Of a stretch of 64,000 nt of DNA, positions 29,254-38,304 are shown one piece after another (the first letter of the stretch is position 1; the number at the start of each line of letters is the position of its first letter). The position numbers were made by a program, and so were the translations under genes. Below the pieces are notes generated by a model, which worked only from the letters and a program-made list of their open reading frames with translations, had not been told where the DNA came from and searched no databases. This DNA is from Rhodanobacter sp. 67-28 (lineage in GTDB: Bacteria > Pseudomonadota > Gammaproteobacteria > Xanthomonadales > Rhodanobacteraceae), in the NCBI GenBank assembly GCA_001898415.1, contig MKTU01000055.1, positions 1 to 64,000 of the forward strand, written 5' to 3'.

Positions 29254-32133
29254 GTGAAAAAAACGCCGCTTGCCCTGCTCATCTCCGGCTTGCTCACGTT
29301 CGGGGTCGCCGCGCCGACACTGCTGGTCGCCGCCCCCGCGCAGGCGGTCGAGGCCGCCGCTGCAGCGACGCAGCAGATCCCCGACCTGGCCTATTCCCGT
29401 TTCGTGCTGCCCAACGGCCTGACCGTGGTGGTGCATGAAGACCACAAGGCGCCGGTGGTGGCGGTGAGCGTGTGGTATCACGTCGGCTCATCCTATGAGC
29501 CCAAGGGCAAGACCGGCTTCGCGCACCTGTTCGAGCACCTGATGTTCCAAGGTTCGGAGAATCACAAGGACGAGTTCTTCAAGCCGTTCGAGCTGGCCGG
29601 CGCCACCGACCAGAATGGCACCACCTGGCTCGACCGCACCAACTATTTCGAAACCGTGCCGACCACCGCGCTGGACATGGCGCTGTGGATGGAATCGGAC
29701 CGCATGGGCCACCTGCTCGGTGCCATCGGCCAGCCGCAGCTCGACGAACAGCGCGGCGTGGTGCAGAACGAGAAGCGCCAGGGCGAAAACCAGCCTTACG
29801 GCCGCGCCAGCGAACTGATCCAGGCCGAGGCGTTCCCGGCCAACCATCCCTACCATCACGACACCATCGGCTCGATGGCGGATTTGAACGCCGCCTCGCT
29901 CGGCGACGTCAAGCAGTGGTTCCGCGACTACTACGGCGCGGCCAACACGGTGGTGGTGCTGGCCGGCGACATCACGCCGGCGGTGGCGAAGGAGAAGATG
30001 CTGAAGTACTTCGGCGACATCGCCGCCGGTCCGCAGGTGCCGCGCCCGCAGCCGTGGATTGCCGCGCGCGACAAGTCCACCCGCGGCACGATGACCGACA
30101 ACGTCGCGCAGACCCGCATCTACCGCGAATGGAACGTGCCGGCGCGCGGCAGCCATGACGAGAACCTGCTGGAGCTGGCCGCCGCCGTGCTCGGCGGCAG
30201 CAAGACCTCGCGGCTGTACCAGCGCCTGGTCTACCAGGACAAGCTCGCCGACAGCGTCTCCGTCTACGTCGAGCAGCATTCGCTGGCCAGCCTGTTCCAG
30301 TTGCAGGTCGACGTGAAGAAGGGCGTCGACCCGGCCAAGGTCGAGGCCGCGATCGCCGACGAATGGCAGAAGTTCCTCAACGATGGCCCCACCGCCGACG
30401 AACTGGCGCGGGTCAAGACCGAAACCCGCGCCTCCTTCGTGCGCGGCCTGGAGCGCGTCAACACGCAGGCCTCGATCCTGGCCGAGGGCCAGCTGTACCA
30501 CGGCGATCCGGGGCACTACCTGAAGGACTTCAGCACCCTGATGGCGGCGACGCCGGCCAGCGTCAAGGCGGTGGCGAACCAGTGGATCGCCAAGGGCGAC
30601 TACACCCTGACCGTGGTGCCCGGCAAGGTCGAGGACGCCGACATGGCCACCGTGGCCGGCCGTGCCGCCGCGTCCGGCGCGCCGGCGCCGGTGCTCACGC
30701 CCAAGGGCGATTACAAGACCGTGGCCAGCGACGTCGATCGCAGCAAGGGCGTGCCCGAAGTCGCCAGCTTCCCCGACCTCGCGTTCCCGACCCTGCAGCA
30801 CGGCAAGCTCGACAACGGCGTCGAGGTGGTCCTGGCCGAACGCCACGGCGTGCCGGCGGTGCAGATGCAGTTGCTGTTCGACGCCGGTTACGCGGCCGAC
30901 CAGGGCCGCAAGCTGGGCACCTCCAGCTTCACCATGTCGATGCTCGACGAAGGCACCCGGGACCTCGATTCGGTCGAGATCGCCAAGCGCAAGCAGCGCC
31001 TGGGCGCGATCATCGCCAGCGGTTGCGGGCTGGATTACTGCAATGCCTCGCTGAATGCGCTGGACGACCAGCTCAAGCCCTCGCTCGACCTGTTCGCCGA
31101 CATCGTGCGCAACCCGGCGTTCCGCGATGCCGACGTCAGCCGCCTGCGCGGCCAGTGGCTGGCCGGCATCGCCCAGGAGAAGAGCCAGCCCATCGGCATC
31201 GCGCTGCGCACCCTGCCGCCGCTGCTGTACGGCAAGGGCCACGCCTACGCGATCCCGTTCACCGGCACCGGCACCGAAGCCTCGATCAAGTCGCTGACCG
31301 ATGCCGACATGCGCCAGTTCATCACCGACTACATCCGCCCGGACAACATGAAGATCCTGGTGGCCGGCGATACCACGATGGCGAAGATCATCCCGCAGTT
31401 GAACGCGGTGTTCGGCAACTGGAAGGCGCCGGCGAGCAAGGTGCCGGCCAAGAACATCGGCAAGGTCGCGCCGCCGGAACAGGTGCGCGTGTTCCTGGTC
31501 GATCGCCCCGGAGCGCAGCAGAGCCTGATCCTCGCCGGCAGTCTGGCGCCGTCCACCGAGGCGCCCAACAACCTGCAGATCCAGACCATGAACGGCGCCT
31601 TCGGCGGCAGCTTCACCTCGCGCCTCAACATGAACCTGCGCGAGGACAAGCACTGGGCCTACGGCGCCTTCAGCTTCCTGCAGAACGCGGTCGGGCAGCG
31701 CCCGTTCATGCTCTACGCACCGGTGCAGACCGACAAGACCGCGGCGTCGGTCAGCGAGATGCTGAAGGAAGCGCGCGGGGTGATCGGCGACAAGCCGCTG
31801 ACCGCGCAGGAGATCAGCAAGATCAAGGTCGGCGACGTGCGCAGCATGCCGGGTCAGTACCAGACCACCCAGGCGGTGATGGGCGCCATGCAGGGCATCG
31901 CCCAGTACAACCGCCCGGATGACTACGTGCAGACCCTGAAGTCGCGCATCGAGGCGCAGACCGATGCGTCGGTGGAGGCTGCGGCGAAGGAGATCATCCA
32001 CCCGGACCAGCTGACCTGGGTGATCGTCGGCGACCTGGCCAAGATCGAGTCGCCGATCCGCGCGCTGAAGCTCGGCACGGTCGAGGTGCTCGACGCCGAC
32101 GGCAAGCCGGTGGCGGCCAAGCCGGCGAAGTGA
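29254..32133 (+). CDS. Exported M16 family zinc peptidase, two-domain
   Basis: This 959-residue pitrilysin/insulinase-family protein has a signal peptide (about 1-32, ending PAQAVEA). The N-terminal M16 half is active: HxxEH as HLFEH with His91, Glu94 and His95, and a distal Glu in VVQNEKRQGE. The C-terminal M16 half (from about 515) lacks HxxEH (SFTMSMLDEGT) and should be the structural partner. It probably degrades peptides in the periplasm. It starts at GTG 29254 with AGGAGG 6 nt upstream, the best ribosome binding site in the window. A strong terminator follows. Confidence 0.93.
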   Translation: MKKTPLALLISGLLTFGVAAPTLLVAAPAQAVEAAAAATQQIPDLAYSRFVLPNGLTVVVHEDHKAPVVAVSVWYHVGSSYEPKGKTGFAHLFEHLMFQGSENHKDEFFKPFELAGATDQNGTTWLDRTNYFETVPTTALDMALWMESDRMGHLLGAIGQPQLDEQRGVVQNEKRQGENQPYGRASELIQAEAFPANHPYHHDTIGSMADLNAASLGDVKQWFRDYYGAANTVVVLAGDITPAVAKEKMLKYFGDIAAGPQVPRPQPWIAARDKSTRGTMTDNVAQTRIYREWNVPARGSHDENLLELAAAVLGGSKTSRLYQRLVYQDKLADSVSVYVEQHSLASLFQLQVDVKKGVDPAKVEAAIADEWQKFLNDGPTADELARVKTETRASFVRGLERVNTQASILAEGQLYHGDPGHYLKDFSTLMAATPASVKAVANQWIAKGDYTLTVVPGKVEDADMATVAGRAAASGAPAPVLTPKGDYKTVASDVDRSKGVPEVASFPDLAFPTLQHGKLDNGVEVVLAERHGVPAVQMQLLFDAGYAADQGRKLGTSSFTMSMLDEGTRDLDSVEIAKRKQRLGAIIASGCGLDYCNASLNALDDQLKPSLDLFADIVRNPAFRDADVSRLRGQWLAGIAQEKSQPIGIALRTLPPLLYGKGHAYAIPFTGTGTEASIKSLTDADMRQFITDYIRPDNMKILVAGDTTMAKIIPQLNAVFGNWKAPASKVPAKNIGKVAPPEQVRVFLVDRPGAQQSLILAGSLAPSTEAPNNLQIQTMNGAFGGSFTSRLNMNLREDKHWAYGAFSFLQNAVGQRPFMLYAPVQTDKTAASVSEMLKEARGVIGDKPLTAQEISKIKVGDVRSMPGQYQTTQAVMGAMQGIAQYNRPDDYVQTLKSRIEAQTDASVEAAAKEIIHPDQLTWVIVGDLAKIESPIRALKLGTVEVLDADGKPVAAKPAK

Positions 32134-32214
32134 GTCGCGCTGCCGCGCCGGCTGAACCGGCGCGGCAAGCGGCGGATGGAGCGAGGGACGCCGGCGCGCC
32201 GGCGCGTTACGATG

Positions 32215-32246
32215 GAGGCCGGACCGTCCTGGTCCGGCCTCTTTTC
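32215..32246 (+). terminator. Rho-independent terminator after the M16 gene
   Basis: The stem GAGGCCGGACC/GGTCCGGCCTC with loop GTCCT is followed by TTTTC. It lies 82 bp after the M16 stop and 30 bp before the next gene. Confidence 0.85.
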
Positions 32247-32276
32247 ATGCCCTCAAGACCTGCCGCGGAGCCACCC

Positions 32277-32678
32277 ATGCGCAAGACCCTGTTGTTGCTC
32301 GTCCCCATCCTGTTGCTCGGCGCCTGCAGTTGGGGCATCACCCTGGATTCGGCCGGCAAGAACGTGCGCACCGCCTGGAGCGGCGATGTTTCCAGCTGCC
32401 GCGAACTGGGCAAGGTCACCGTCTCGGTGATGAACCGCGTCGGTCCGGTCGACCGCAACGACATCAAGGTGCGCGACGAACTGGAAGTGCTCGCGCGCAA
32501 CGAGGCGGCCAAGATGCACGCCGACACCATCAAGCCGCTGGCCGAACCGGCCGATGGCTCGCAGCCGTGGGGCGCCTACCAGTGCGGCAGCAACCCGGCC
32601 AAGCCGGGGGCGGGCCGACCGGCTTCGGCCCAATCGGCCAAGGGCGACGTGCAGACGTTCCCGGTGTCGGGCGGCTGA
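32277..32678 (+). CDS. DUF4156 family lipoprotein
   Basis: This is a 133-residue lipoprotein with lipobox LLLGAC and lipidated Cys17. The conserved DUF4156 core (about 20-105) is visible as CRELGKVTVSV, VRDELEVLARNEAAKMHADT and the paired Cys near AYQC. The Ala/Ser-rich tail is probably disordered. The function of the family is unknown. ATG 32277 has GGAG upstream. Its start lies just past a terminator, so it needs a promoter within or beyond the hairpin, or depends on read-through. Confidence 0.82.
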   Translation: MRKTLLLLVPILLLGACSWGITLDSAGKNVRTAWSGDVSSCRELGKVTVSVMNRVGPVDRNDIKVRDELEVLARNEAAKMHADTIKPLAEPADGSQPWGAYQCGSNPAKPGAGRPASAQSAKGDVQTFPVSGG

Positions 32679-32690
32679 CCCCTTCGACGG

Positions 32691-33818
32691 TCAATCCATG
32701 CTGATCCAGCCGCGTTCTCCCGCAATGCGCAGCGAGGTGCCGAGCACCGCGCTGAGCGACTGGAGGCGCGCGAGGATGCGTTGTGCATCCTCGCCTCGCG
32801 CGATCCTGGGGCGACCCCGCGTTTCGTCCTGGCGACTCGCATCGTCGCCCCTCTCGTTGAGCACCACCGGCACCAGTTCGAGCTGACGCATCGAGCCATC
32901 GCGCCGATGAAGGTGCGCGATCATGCTTTCCCACACCTCGGCCGGGTAGTAGCCGGGCTCGGTGCGGGAATGAAAGATCAGGCTGCCCATGCCATGGAAG
33001 ATCGGCACCCCGTGATGAAGCTCGATCCCGTGCAGCAGCGGGGCGCCGTGCGAAAAGAATGCGCCGGCACCGGCTTCGGCGCAGCTCCGCGCGAATTCGC
33101 GCGCCCATGGCTGGGTGACGCGCATGTCGCCGCGCCAATCGTGGTTGTGCAGGCAGGCGACGACGAAGGCCGTGCCGGCCGCCGCGCGGATCGACTGAAG
33201 GATTCGTTCCACATCGTCCTGGTCGGGTGTGCCGGCTGCGGTCAGACGCAGCTCGTTGATGCCGGCGCCTGAACTTGTTGCCGCCACGCCCGGACGGATC
33301 TTGCCGGCCGCCATGGCCACCAGCGCGACACGGCGACCGCGCGCCTTGAAGCAGGCGGCACCGCTGGCTTCGGCGAGGTCACTGCCGCTGCCGGCGGTGG
33401 CGAAACCGGCATGCTGCGCGGCGCTGCGGGTGGCCAGTACGCCCGCACGGCCGAAATCGCCGGCGTGGTTGTTGGCCAGGGCCAGCATGTCGAAGCCGAA
33501 CGAGCGCAGGCAGCGCAAGGCGTCGGGGCCCGCGGCATGCAGGAACAGCCCTTGGCGAGTCGGTGCGCCCGACGCGCCAACGCGTATGGGCGTCTCCAGG
33601 TCGGTCATGGCAACGTCGCCGCGACGTACCTGGGCGATCACTTCGGCGAGGCCGGGGTAGGGCTCGCTGCAGAGGTCGTGCGCGATCAGCGCCTGCCCGG
33701 TAAGGGTGAGGGTCAGCTCGCGGCGTTCGGCCGCGCGCACGGCAACGCCCGGCAACAGCGGCGTCATCGCCAGGGCGGCGAGCAGCCGCCGGCGCTGCAG
33801 ATTGCACGACTCGACCAT
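32691..33818 (-). CDS. CapA family protein (poly-gamma-glutamate PgsA/CapA-like)
   Basis: This 375-residue protein of the CapA metallophosphatase-like fold is known from poly-gamma-glutamate capsule synthesis and also widespread without it. The N-terminus has a twin-arginine-like signal (RRRLLAALAM). Family motifs are MTDLETPI, LALANNHAGDFG, CLHNHDW and FFSHGAPLLHGIE. No pgsB, pgsC or pgsE homologue is near, so capsule synthesis is unlikely. It is convergent with the DUF4156 gene and divergent from the TonB receptor gene, which suggests a shared regulatory gap with the following locus. Confidence 0.88.
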   Translation of the reverse strand: MVESCNLQRRRLLAALAMTPLLPGVAVRAAERRELTLTLTGQALIAHDLCSEPYPGLAEVIAQVRRGDVAMTDLETPIRVGASGAPTRQGLFLHAAGPDALRCLRSFGFDMLALANNHAGDFGRAGVLATRSAAQHAGFATAGSGSDLAEASGAACFKARGRRVALVAMAAGKIRPGVAATSSGAGINELRLTAAGTPDQDDVERILQSIRAAAGTAFVVACLHNHDWRGDMRVTQPWAREFARSCAEAGAGAFFSHGAPLLHGIELHHGVPIFHGMGSLIFHSRTEPGYYPAEVWESMIAHLHRRDGSMRQLELVPVVLNERGDDASRQDETRGRPRIARGEDAQRILARLQSLSAVLGTSLRIAGERGWISMD

Positions 33819-34034
33819 GACGCCCCTCGCTCGATCCGGACCCGACAGCCCCAGCTATCCACGTCCACCGGGCCGCTTGCAAGCTTATTCGCGTACCTGC
33901 GCATGCCATACCAAAATGGCATGGACGCATTACCGGACTCGATAAGATTGCATATGTTCAGTCCGCGTGAATTACTCGATACCAAGGCAGATGCTCCGGC
34001 GAACTGGTCGCCACGCATGGTTTCGGGAGGGGTG

Positions 34035-36788
34035 ATGAACAAGATGGCTGGCAAGGGGGAGTCACGGCGTGTACCGCGCCTGGGTGTGATGATGGTGGCG
34101 ATTGCGGGGGCGCTGGCGGCGGGCGGAATGCCGGCGACCGCGGATGCGCAGAGCGCCGCGGACACGACGAGCGGCGATGCGAACAAGGCGAAGACGCTGG
34201 AGACGGTCAGCGTGGTCGGCTCGCGCATCCGCCGCAAGGACGAGGTCGCGGCCAGCCCGGTGTTTACCATGGAGCGCAACGAGATCGAGGCTACCGGCGT
34301 GGTCTCGGTCGGCGAGTTGCTGCAGGAGCTGCCATCGGTAGGTTCCAGCTTCAACTCGACCGGCTCGGGCGGCACCAGCCATGGCTCCCGCTCGTTGAAC
34401 CTGCGCAACCTGGGCGCCAACCGCTCGCTGGTTCTGGTCAACGGGCGGCGCTGGGTGAACGGAGCCGGTACCCGCGGTTTTCGCGACTTTGTCGACCTGA
34501 ACACGATTCCGCTGGCCGCGGTCGAGCGGATCGAAGTGCTGCTGGACGGCGCCACCGCCATCTACGGCGCCGACGCGATCGCCGGCGTGGTCAACATCAT
34601 CACCTTCAGCGAGTTCGACGGGCTGAAGGCCAGCAGCTATGTCGGCCAGACCGACAAGGGCGACGGTTTCACACACAACGAGGATTTCCTCTGGGGCAAG
34701 TCCGGCGACTGGGGGTCGGCGCTGGTGTCGGCGACGGTCGCCGGCAGCAACGAGATCCTGGCCGGGCATCGCGATTTCTCGCGGGTGCCGCTGCAAGGGT
34801 TGAGCCGAAACACGCCGGCGGGCCGTTTCCGCAACAGCACGCCGGTGGATGGCTTCGGCACCAAGGCGTTCGTGCCGGACGGCAACGGCGGTTTTCGCCT
34901 GGACGTGCCGGACACCGACGTCTACAACGACCAGCCTGACACCACCTTGATCGGCCCCCTGGACATGGCTGGCGTGTATGGCCAGTTGCGCTTCCACGTC
35001 AGTGATGCGGTGACCTTCGTGACCGAAGGCCTGTACAACACGCGCGAATCGAGCCAGCGCTTCCCGCCGGCAACGCCACGCATCCGCGGCGGCGACGGCA
35101 TGACGATTCCGGCCGACCACCCGTACAACCCGTTCGGCGTGGACTTCCAGGGCACGGGCACCAAGTTCGAGGTGGTGCGGACGATCACCGAGCTGGGGCC
35201 GCGCATCAACACGCAGAACGTTGACACGATGCGTGTGGCGGCCGGATTCGAAGGCGATTTCTCCAATGGCTGGTCGTGGAACAGCTTCTATACGTATGCC
35301 CAGAACAAGGCGAAGTGGACCTCCGCCAATCAGATCGATCTGGACAAGGTCGCGCTGGCACTGGGCCCGAACGCCCGCTGCGCGGCCAACAACTGCGTGC
35401 CGCTGAACATCTTCGGCACCATCACCCCGGAGATGGCCAACTACATCCGCGCCACTGGCGTCGACCACAACGGCACCAAACAGCACGACTTCACCGCCAA
35501 CCTCACCGGCGACCTGTTCGAGTTGCCGGCCGGAATGCTGGCGTTCGCCGGTGGCGTCGAGTACCGCAAGGAATCGGGCTACGACCAGCCCAGCCCGTAC
35601 TTCAATGAAACGCCGCAGTTCATCACCTACAGCCGCAAGACCACCTCGGCGCCGCGCCTGCCGACCGCCGGCTCCTACGATCTGAAAGAGGCCTATGTCG
35701 AGTTCAACGTGCCGTTGCTGGCGAACCTTCCGGCGGTCAAGCAACTGGAGCTGTCCGCCGCGACGCGCTACTCGAGCTACAACACGTTCGGCAACACCAC
35801 CAACAGCAAGCTCGGCCTGGTCTGGCGGCCGTGGAACGACCTGATGCTGCGCACCACCTGGGCGCAGGGCTTTCGCGCGCCCTCGATCAACGAACTCTAC
35901 GCCGGCCTGCGTCAGACCAACTTGCCGGCGGTTGACCCCTGCAACGGCGGCGGCGCCGGCAAGCCCGGGTGTGCCGGGGTGCCGACCAGCTACGACCAGC
36001 GCAACTACTCGGGCGGCTCGATCCTCTCGACCGTGGGCGGCAACCCCGACCTGCGGCCGGAAACCTCGGTCAATCGCAGCAGCGGCTTCATCTACACGCC
36101 GAGCTTTGCCAAGGGCCTGACCTGGTCGGTCGACTGGTACGACATCGACCTGAAGGAGGCGATCTCCAGCTTCGGCTCGCAGAACCTGCTCGACCTGTGC
36201 GCCAATACCGGTCAACGCTGCAACCTGATCAAGCGCGACACCAGCGGCGAGATCATCAACCTGATCGACGGCCCGATCAACCTGAACCGGCTCAAGGCCA
36301 GCGGCGTCGATACGACCATGCGCTACCAGTTGCCGACGATGGCGGCGGGCAATGTCGGGCTGATGTTCAACGCGGCTTACCTCAACGCGTTCGATCGTTA
36401 CGACACCTTGCCCAGCGGGGAGGTGCGCGTGGCCAGGCGGGCCGGAAAATCGGACATCGCGCGCGAGAGTTTCCCGCGCTGGAAAGCGAACACCGCCGTC
36501 GACTGGTCGCGTGGCCTGTGGTCAGCGAACTGGAGCATGCATTACATCGGCAGCACCGACGAGGGCCCGGCGCCGGGCTATGGCCGGATCCCGGCGCAGA
36601 TCACCCATGACGTGTGGGGTGCCTATACGCTGCGCTCGCAACTGATGACCTTCACCCTTGGCGTGCAGAACCTGTTCGACAAGGACCCGCCGTTGTCCTA
36701 TGTCAACGGCGGCGACCTCAACTTCGACATGAGCACCTACAACCCGCGTGGCCGCTTCATCTACGTGAAGGCCACGATCACCCTCTGA
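34035..36788 (+). CDS. TonB-dependent outer-membrane receptor
   Basis: This 917-residue receptor imports a bulky substrate across the outer membrane using TonB energy. It has a signal peptide (about 1-37, ending TADAQ-SA), a TonB-box-like LETVSVVGSRI near 53, a plug domain (about 70-195, VVSVGELLQELPSV and ATAIYGADAIAGVVNIIT) and a 22-strand barrel ending in the terminal aromatic-rich RFIYVKATITL. The start is ATG 34035 with GGGAGG upstream; longer in-frame starts exist but would break the signal peptide. It is the first gene of a co-directional set with a permease, a hydrolase and a LysR gene. The substrate is unknown. Confidence 0.93.
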   Translation: MNKMAGKGESRRVPRLGVMMVAIAGALAAGGMPATADAQSAADTTSGDANKAKTLETVSVVGSRIRRKDEVAASPVFTMERNEIEATGVVSVGELLQELPSVGSSFNSTGSGGTSHGSRSLNLRNLGANRSLVLVNGRRWVNGAGTRGFRDFVDLNTIPLAAVERIEVLLDGATAIYGADAIAGVVNIITFSEFDGLKASSYVGQTDKGDGFTHNEDFLWGKSGDWGSALVSATVAGSNEILAGHRDFSRVPLQGLSRNTPAGRFRNSTPVDGFGTKAFVPDGNGGFRLDVPDTDVYNDQPDTTLIGPLDMAGVYGQLRFHVSDAVTFVTEGLYNTRESSQRFPPATPRIRGGDGMTIPADHPYNPFGVDFQGTGTKFEVVRTITELGPRINTQNVDTMRVAAGFEGDFSNGWSWNSFYTYAQNKAKWTSANQIDLDKVALALGPNARCAANNCVPLNIFGTITPEMANYIRATGVDHNGTKQHDFTANLTGDLFELPAGMLAFAGGVEYRKESGYDQPSPYFNETPQFITYSRKTTSAPRLPTAGSYDLKEAYVEFNVPLLANLPAVKQLELSAATRYSSYNTFGNTTNSKLGLVWRPWNDLMLRTTWAQGFRAPSINELYAGLRQTNLPAVDPCNGGGAGKPGCAGVPTSYDQRNYSGGSILSTVGGNPDLRPETSVNRSSGFIYTPSFAKGLTWSVDWYDIDLKEAISSFGSQNLLDLCANTGQRCNLIKRDTSGEIINLIDGPINLNRLKASGVDTTMRYQLPTMAAGNVGLMFNAAYLNAFDRYDTLPSGEVRVARRAGKSDIARESFPRWKANTAVDWSRGLWSANWSMHYIGSTDEGPAPGYGRIPAQITHDVWGAYTLRSQLMTFTLGVQNLFDKDPPLSYVNGGDLNFDMSTYNPRGRFIYVKATITL

Positions 36789-36874
36789 GACGGGCACCGG
36801 CGGCATCGGCGCGATGTCGCCGACCGCCGGCCCGGGCCGCCGCGGGAGCGGGCGCCGGCGACCCGCTCAACCAC

Positions 36875-38302
36875 ATGGATCTTCCCAGCATGGCCAACCG
36901 TCCCGTCACCGATGGCAAACCTGCACAGCGGCCCCGTCGCAAGATCGACGTGCACCCGGTGCTGATGCTGGTGTCCGTGCTGTTGCTGTGCGCGGTGCTC
37001 ACCTACGTCCTGGACTCCGGCGCGTTCCAGCGCGTCGATGGGCGGGTGGTGCCGGGGACCTACTCGGTGATCCCGAAATCGTTCGACTGGTGGCACCTGC
37101 TTGGCCTGGGCGCGGCCGGCGAGCAGGCGCGCCCGGCCGGCGTCATCACGGTGCTCGAATCCATCCCGCTGGGACTGGTGCGAAACGCCTCGCTGATCTT
37201 CATGGTGATGTTCGTCGGCGGCCTGTTCGGCGTGTTCAAGCAGACCGGTGCGCTGGACGCCGGCCTCGACCAGCTGGTGCATCGCTCGCGCGGGAATGTC
37301 TACCTGCTGGCGCCGGTGCTGATGGGTGCGCTGGCGGCGGGCAGCTCGTTCCTGGGCCTGATTTCGGAGTATCTGGTGGTGTTGCCGGTCTTGCTGTCGA
37401 TGGCCGAGCGGCTGCGCCTGAGTCCGCTGTACGCGGTGGCGATGCTGCTGATCGCGGCCAAGCTGGGCTACATCGCCTCGGTCAGCAATCCGGTGGTACT
37501 GCCGATCGCGCAAGGCATCGTGCAGGTGCCGATCTTCAGCGGTTTCGGCATGCGCCTGGCGGTGCTGGCGGTGTTCCTGCCGATCGGCATCGCCTATCTG
37601 CTGTACCGCATCCGCCGCAGCGGTTTCACCAAGGCGGATTTCGCGCCTGCCGCGGGATCGCTGTCGGGGCGGCACCTGGGCGTGCTGCTGCTGCTGGGCC
37701 TGGCGATCGTGCTGATGGTCTACGCCGGACGCACCTGGAGCTGGCATTACAACGAGCTCAGCGCGTTCTACCTGGCGGTGACCGCGGGACTTGCCGTGAT
37801 CGGCGGGCTGAGTGCGCGGGTCAGCGCGGATGCCTTCATCGATGGCATCAAGGGCATGATCCTGCCCTCGCTGCTGATCGGCCTGGCCGGCGCCATCCAC
37901 GTGCTGCTGCAGGAGGCGAATATCCTCGACACCGTGGTCAACGCCATGGCCGGCCTGATCCACGGCCAGTCGTCGTGGATCGCCTCGCTGGCCATCATGT
38001 TCACCGAGGCGGGGCTGGATGTGCTGATTCCCTCGACCTCGGCCAAGGCTGCAATCAGCATTCCGATCCTGTGGCCGATCGGCCAGCTGTCGGGGCTGCA
38101 AGGCAACTCGGTGGTGCTGGCCTACTTGTTTGGCAACGGCCTGATGGCGACGGTCAGTCCCACCTCGGGGCTGATGCTGGCGATGCTGGCGATGGCGAAG
38201 GTGCACTACGGCGCGTGGGTGCGCTTCATGCTGCCGCTGACCCTGGTGCTGACGGTGGTGGCGACGGCATTCCTGCTGGTCGCCACGCGGATCGGTTACT
38301 GA
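36875..38302 (+). CDS. YfcC-family inner-membrane permease
   Basis: This 475-residue membrane protein has about 11-12 helices and belongs to the YfcC/DcuC-like ion-transporter superfamily, whose members move amino acids, dipeptides or dicarboxylates. The typical FGVFKQTGALDAGLDQLV, AAGSSFLGLISEYLVVLPV and GLDVLIPSTSAKAAISIPI segments are present. ATG 36875 or 36890 are both possible. It follows the TonB receptor by 86 bp and ends 2 bp before the hydrolase ATG, so the three genes look co-transcribed. It would take the receptor's substrate from periplasm to cytoplasm. Confidence 0.85.
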   Translation: MDLPSMANRPVTDGKPAQRPRRKIDVHPVLMLVSVLLLCAVLTYVLDSGAFQRVDGRVVPGTYSVIPKSFDWWHLLGLGAAGEQARPAGVITVLESIPLGLVRNASLIFMVMFVGGLFGVFKQTGALDAGLDQLVHRSRGNVYLLAPVLMGALAAGSSFLGLISEYLVVLPVLLSMAERLRLSPLYAVAMLLIAAKLGYIASVSNPVVLPIAQGIVQVPIFSGFGMRLAVLAVFLPIGIAYLLYRIRRSGFTKADFAPAAGSLSGRHLGVLLLLGLAIVLMVYAGRTWSWHYNELSAFYLAVTAGLAVIGGLSARVSADAFIDGIKGMILPSLLIGLAGAIHVLLQEANILDTVVNAMAGLIHGQSSWIASLAIMFTEAGLDVLIPSTSAKAAISIPILWPIGQLSGLQGNSVVLAYLFGNGLMATVSPTSGLMLAMLAMAKVHYGAWVRFMLPLTLVLTVVATAFLLVATRIGY

Positions 38303-38304
38303 GC

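Noticed and set aside
30780-32133. Second half of the M16 protein as a frameshifted or degenerate gene
   Set aside because: The frame is continuous. A C-terminal M16 domain without HxxEH is normal for two-domain members of the family.
32691-33818. CapA protein as evidence for a poly-gamma-glutamate capsule operon
   Set aside because: No pgsB, pgsC, pgsE or capD homologue lies nearby, and CapA-fold proteins are common outside capsule loci.
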